From positions 1 through 64,000 of the forward strand of contig JAFDHF010000008.1 of assembly GCA_019308905.1 (NCBI GenBank): a stretch of 64,000 nucleotides of DNA, in the 5' to 3' direction. Made by a program: the position numbers and the translations under genes. Source of the stretch: Deltaproteobacteria bacterium (GTDB taxonomy: Bacteria; Desulfobacterota; BSN033; WVXP01). The notes under the pieces were generated by a model that searched no databases, was not told where the DNA came from, and saw nothing but the letters and a program-made list of their open reading frames with translations. This document shows, one piece after another, positions 60,849 through 64,000 of the stretch (position 1 is its first letter; each line of letters begins with the position of its first letter).

Positions 60849-63257
60849 TCAAACTCCCGTGGAATCCAAGACATGGCTGAGCAGGGCCATGGCCACCTCC
60901 TTGGAGTTCATACCCACCTCTTTTGTGGGGCCCACACACGAGGGACAGCCATGGGAACAGGGACAGCGGGAGATGAGTCCGAGAGTCTCGCGGAAGAGGC
61001 CCTCTCTGGTATCGTAGATCTGGTGGCTGAACCCCACTCCTCCGGGATAACTCTCATAAATATAGACAGTGGGCTCAAACTCCTCGACCGTTTCCGGAGA
61101 GACCAGATCTTCTCCGCCGACAGATCCGTACAGGCCCCTGCCTTCACCCGAGAGCCGGACAAACCAACGACCCTCCCTGTCTCCGACAGTCCACTGTATG
61201 TCTCTGGGATCACACATCAGATGAAGACAGGCCACGGCATGGAGGGCATGAGAGATCCCCAGTACCCCGTCTATGACCTCCCACCGGGGAAGGGAGAAAC
61301 TGTCGATCGCCGCCTTCCGAAAGGTGAACCAACAGGCAGTGGTGTGCATCTCCTGGTCAGGGAGACTCACCTTGCCGTAACCCAGGTTCTCCAGGGTATG
61401 GAATCGGATCTTCTTGAATCCCACCACCTTGCTTGTGAGTCTTATCTCGCCGTGTTCGACCCGGTACGAACCCTCCTCGCTGCCTTCAAAGGTATCGAGG
61501 ATGGCGATATGGGTGTAGCTCAATGCCTCGGTATAGTGATCCCCGTGGAATCTCCTGACGTATGCCTTCCGGTGGTGATAGTCGAGCCTCTCCACCTGGT
61601 AGAGTTGGGATTCACACATGTAGACGGCCTCCGGATAGAGGGTGGTATGGGCCCCCACGAAATCCACCTCTGCAATGACCCGGTTTGCAGGTTTCCCCTT
61701 TTCCCTCGTGGTGTCAACCACCACGAAGTTCTCCTCGGAGATGCTTCTGAGACTCACCTCGTCGGCAGGGTAGGCATCCTGTGTCCAGTGCCACCGCCCC
61801 CCGGACTTGTGGAGGACCTCCTTATCGGCCAGGAATTCCAGGATCTCATCGAGATCTTCTCCGCCGAACCTTTCTCCCTCCCTGAAGGGGAGCTCGAAGG
61901 CTGCGCACTTGATATGGCTCAACATGATCAGGAGATTGTCCGGGTTGACCCGGCCGTACTCTGGGCTCCCGCCGAAGAAGTAGTCCGGATGCTCGATAAT
62001 AAACTGATCCAGAGGGGAACTCCTCGCAACGAAAACCACCAGGGCCCTGCCGGATCTCCGCCCGGCCCTCCCGGCCTGCTGCCAAGTACTGGCGATGGTG
62101 CCCGGATAGCCGACGATCATGCATGCATTCAACCACCCGATGTCGATTCCCAACTCCAGGGCGTTCGTGGAGACCACTGCCAGAACCCGGCCCTCTCGCA
62201 GCCCCCTCTCGATCTCCCTCCTCGTCCGGGGCAGGTAACCCCCGCGATACCCCCGGATCGACTGCTCCCTGCCTGTCGACCTTCCAACGCGGTCTTTCAG
62301 ATACTTTGTCAGCACCTCCACATTGAGCCTGCTGGTAACAAAGAGGATGGTCTGGACCTTTTCCTTTAGAAGTGCCGAGGCGAGTCTCTCGGCGGCTTTG
62401 AGATGATTCGCCCGGATACCCAACTCCTTGTTGACAACAGGAGGATTGAAGAAGACAAAGGTCTTCTCCCCAGAGGGCGCTCCGTTCCGGGCAATCAGTT
62501 CCACGCGCCTCTCGATCAACCTCTCGGCCAGATCTTTCGGGTTTGCGATTGTGGCACTGCAGCAGATGAATTGGGGCCTCGACCCGTAGAAGGCCGAGAC
62601 TCGATCCATCCGGCGAATCACGTTCGCCATGTGGGAACCCAGCACACCCCGGTAGAAATGGAGCTCGTCTATGACCACGTACCTGAGGTTCTGGAAAAAA
62701 GAGGCCCACTTGGTATGATGGGGGAGTATGCCCGTATGAAGCATGTCCGGATTTGTTATGACGATGTCTGCCTGGGATCGGATAGCACGGCGCACTTCAC
62801 CGGGCGTATCCCCGTCGTATGTGTGAACCTTGAGACGGCGGGAAATCCCGCCCTGGAATTCCTCGACTTCGGCCATCTGGTCCTGGGCCAAGGCCTTTGT
62901 GGGAAACAGATAGAGGGAGCGGGAAGGGGGGTTCTCCATCTTGTCGTTGAGAACAGGCAGGTTGTAGCAGAGGGTCTTGCCCGAGGCGGTCGGTGTAACC
63001 ACGACCACGTCCTTGCCCGAACGGACCGCCTCGAGAGCCTCTTTCTGGTGGGAGTAAAGCCTCGAGATGCCTCTCTTCTTCAGGACCGAGACGAGTTCCC
63101 CGTGAATAAACGGGGGGAAATCAGCGTAGATCCCCCTCCGTGCGGGTATATGTTCGACCCTCGTTATGCAGGGTGAGATGTCCTTGGACCGCCGCCACCA
63201 GTCTAGGATGGATTCCAGCGACCTTTCCCCGTGCCCTGGTTCTCTGTCATCCATCAT
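60849..63257 (-). CDS. mrfA: DEAD/DEAH helicase with DUF1998 zinc domain (YprA/MrfA-like)
   Basis: 802-aa SF2 helicase. Walker A TPTASGKT (88-95), motif Ia FPTKALAQDQM, Walker B DELH (197-200), motif III CCSATIANP, motif VI QQAGRAGRRSG. The C-terminal MZB/DUF1998 region ends with four clustered cysteines (CPCSHGCPSC), the predicted zinc site of MrfA. Unwinds DNA; in Bacillus it pairs with the YprB exonuclease in mitomycin damage repair. Starts by an ATGA overlap with the upstream receiver gene, so translation is coupled. Confidence 0.93.
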   Translation of the reverse strand: MMDDREPGHGERSLESILDWWRRSKDISPCITRVEHIPARRGIYADFPPFIHGELVSVLKKRGISRLYSHQKEALEAVRSGKDVVVVTPTASGKTLCYNLPVLNDKMENPPSRSLYLFPTKALAQDQMAEVEEFQGGISRRLKVHTYDGDTPGEVRRAIRSQADIVITNPDMLHTGILPHHTKWASFFQNLRYVVIDELHFYRGVLGSHMANVIRRMDRVSAFYGSRPQFICCSATIANPKDLAERLIERRVELIARNGAPSGEKTFVFFNPPVVNKELGIRANHLKAAERLASALLKEKVQTILFVTSRLNVEVLTKYLKDRVGRSTGREQSIRGYRGGYLPRTRREIERGLREGRVLAVVSTNALELGIDIGWLNACMIVGYPGTIASTWQQAGRAGRRSGRALVVFVARSSPLDQFIIEHPDYFFGGSPEYGRVNPDNLLIMLSHIKCAAFELPFREGERFGGEDLDEILEFLADKEVLHKSGGRWHWTQDAYPADEVSLRSISEENFVVVDTTREKGKPANRVIAEVDFVGAHTTLYPEAVYMCESQLYQVERLDYHHRKAYVRRFHGDHYTEALSYTHIAILDTFEGSEEGSYRVEHGEIRLTSKVVGFKKIRFHTLENLGYGKVSLPDQEMHTTACWFTFRKAAIDSFSLPRWEVIDGVLGISHALHAVACLHLMCDPRDIQWTVGDREGRWFVRLSGEGRGLYGSVGGEDLVSPETVEEFEPTVYIYESYPGGVGFSHQIYDTREGLFRETLGLISRCPCSHGCPSCVGPTKEVGMNSKEVAMALLSHVLDSTGV

Positions 63258-64000
63258 CGCCCTGCCGGCCTCTTTTCTCTGTACATCACCGCCGTCACCT
63301 CGTCGCCTTTGCCGTTGAACCGGAGTTCGTCCGCAAGGAGGTCGACGATGAAGAGACCCCTCTTCTCAGGAACCGACGGCTGCCGTCCCCTTATCATTCC
63401 CAAGTAGTTCTCCCCGTCAAATCCCTCCCCCTCGTCTCTGACAGAAAGGACAAATTTCTCCGCATCGAAAGACATCTTCAGCCTGATTCGCTTATCCCCA
63501 TTCCTCCGGTTACCATGAACATAGGCATTACTCAGAAGCTCCTCCAGGCATATGGCGACATTCTCCAGGCGCCCTTCATCGTCCATGCCCCGCCACTGGC
63601 ACTCCTTGACGGCAAACAGTATCGCAGAGGGGAAGAGATGGGGCTGGCTGGGGAAGACCATCTCCGTTTGACTCTGAACCCACTCCATAAGCGCGTAGGT
63701 CCCCAGGGACAATTCCCGCAACTGCCTGCCCTTTCGAACCAGTTCCCTTATCTCCGGCAGCTTGAAGGGCTTGGCCACGAAGCTGAAGGCACCCCTGGTA
63801 AGGGCCTCGCTTGTGTTCTCCACACTTCCAAAGGCGGAGATGACGGCGATGGGAATACTAGGGTTGATCTCCTTGGAGGCGAGTATCAGATCCAAACCGT
63901 TCAATCCGGGCATCGACAGATCGGTAATGACCAGATCGACCTTCTCGTCCCTGATTCTCCGAAGAGCCTCCTCCCCGCCCCCTGCCACCAGAACCTGATA
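63254..64000 (-). CDS. response-regulator receiver fused to RsbW-like ATPase (5' end outside)
   Basis: 249 residues visible; the N-terminal end of the receiver lies beyond the window (frame stays open at 64000). Receiver: VDLVITDLSMPGLNG (phospho-Asp), PIAVISAFGSV, and FVAKPFKLPEI with the conserved Lys. From ~residue 155 an RsbW/anti-sigma type HATPase follows: CLEELLSNAYVHGNRRNG (N box), VRDEGEGFDGENY (G1), RGLFIVDLLADELRF. Such fusions usually switch a partner by phosphorylation or binding. The stop overlaps the mrfA start (ATGA). Confidence 0.87.
   Translation of the reverse strand, partial: YQVLVAGGGEEALRRIRDEKVDLVITDLSMPGLNGLDLILASKEINPSIPIAVISAFGSVENTSEALTRGAFSFVAKPFKLPEIRELVRKGRQLRELSLGTYALMEWVQSQTEMVFPSQPHLFPSAILFAVKECQWRGMDDEGRLENVAICLEELLSNAYVHGNRRNGDKRIRLKMSFDAEKFVLSVRDEGEGFDGENYLGMIRGRQPSVPEKRGLFIVDLLADELRFNGKGDEVTAVMYREKRPAGR

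Overview
The window looks like a chromosomal segment of an anaerobic Gram-negative bacterium, most likely a deltaproteobacterium (Desulfobacterota), perhaps a syntroph or an uncultured metagenome genome. This is inferred from gene content: a tungsten-type aldehyde:ferredoxin oxidoreductase, an acyl-CoA carboxyltransferase and a thiolase with a fused OB domain; a 13-gene complex I operon whose NADH module is replaced by a GltD/NfnB-like flavoprotein fusion; an MltA lipoprotein and EnvC-type division genes, which imply an outer membrane; and RAYT-type transposon debris. No phylogenetic test was possible. Codon use by eye is GC-rich (ATC, CTC, GTC, GCC preferred), with one striking exception in tuf.

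Layout. 1-6.7 kb: 5' part of purL (PurS-PurL fusion) behind a glycolate/lactate-oxidase-like flavoprotein gene, then a CBS/ACT protein, radC, tatA and tatC, and a K+ channel with a KTN domain. 6.9-14.2 kb: a fermentation or acyl-CoA block (AOR, carboxyltransferase, thiolase) interrupted by a RAYT transposase with perfect 20-bp inverted ends, then a helical hypothetical protein and a metallo-beta-lactamase-fold hydrolase. 14.5-29.8 kb: nuoABCD-(nuoF/gltD fusion)-nuoGHIJKLMN behind a near-consensus sigma70 promoter. 30-35.5 kb, minus strand: ftsE-ftsX-envC-ctpA-divergent polysaccharide deacetylase, a division and envelope-remodelling operon.

35.7-49.3 kb: tRNA-Tyr, tRNA-Gly, tRNA-Thr, tuf, rpmG, tRNA-Trp, secE, nusG, rplKAJL, rpoB, rpoC, ending in a strong terminator. 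This is the conserved translation/transcription locus, but tuf is damaged at both ends as read here and has mosaic codon use. 49.4-64 kb: a Cache-HAMP-PAS histidine kinase with its receiver protein, mgtE, mltA, a PilZ protein, a small FmdB-type zinc ribbon protein, an unknown helical protein, a BioF2/GNAT-like protein, a GT4 glycosyltransferase, and a repair-type operon: a receiver/RsbW-like fusion (cut by the window end), mrfA-like helicase and mrfB-like exonuclease.

The most unusual points are the non-canonical electron-input module of complex I (NuoF/GltD fusion plus an FDH-like NuoG lacking the catalytic Cys/Sec), the broken mosaic tuf, the RAYT element with intact ends, and the receiver-RsbW gene coupled to mrfAB.
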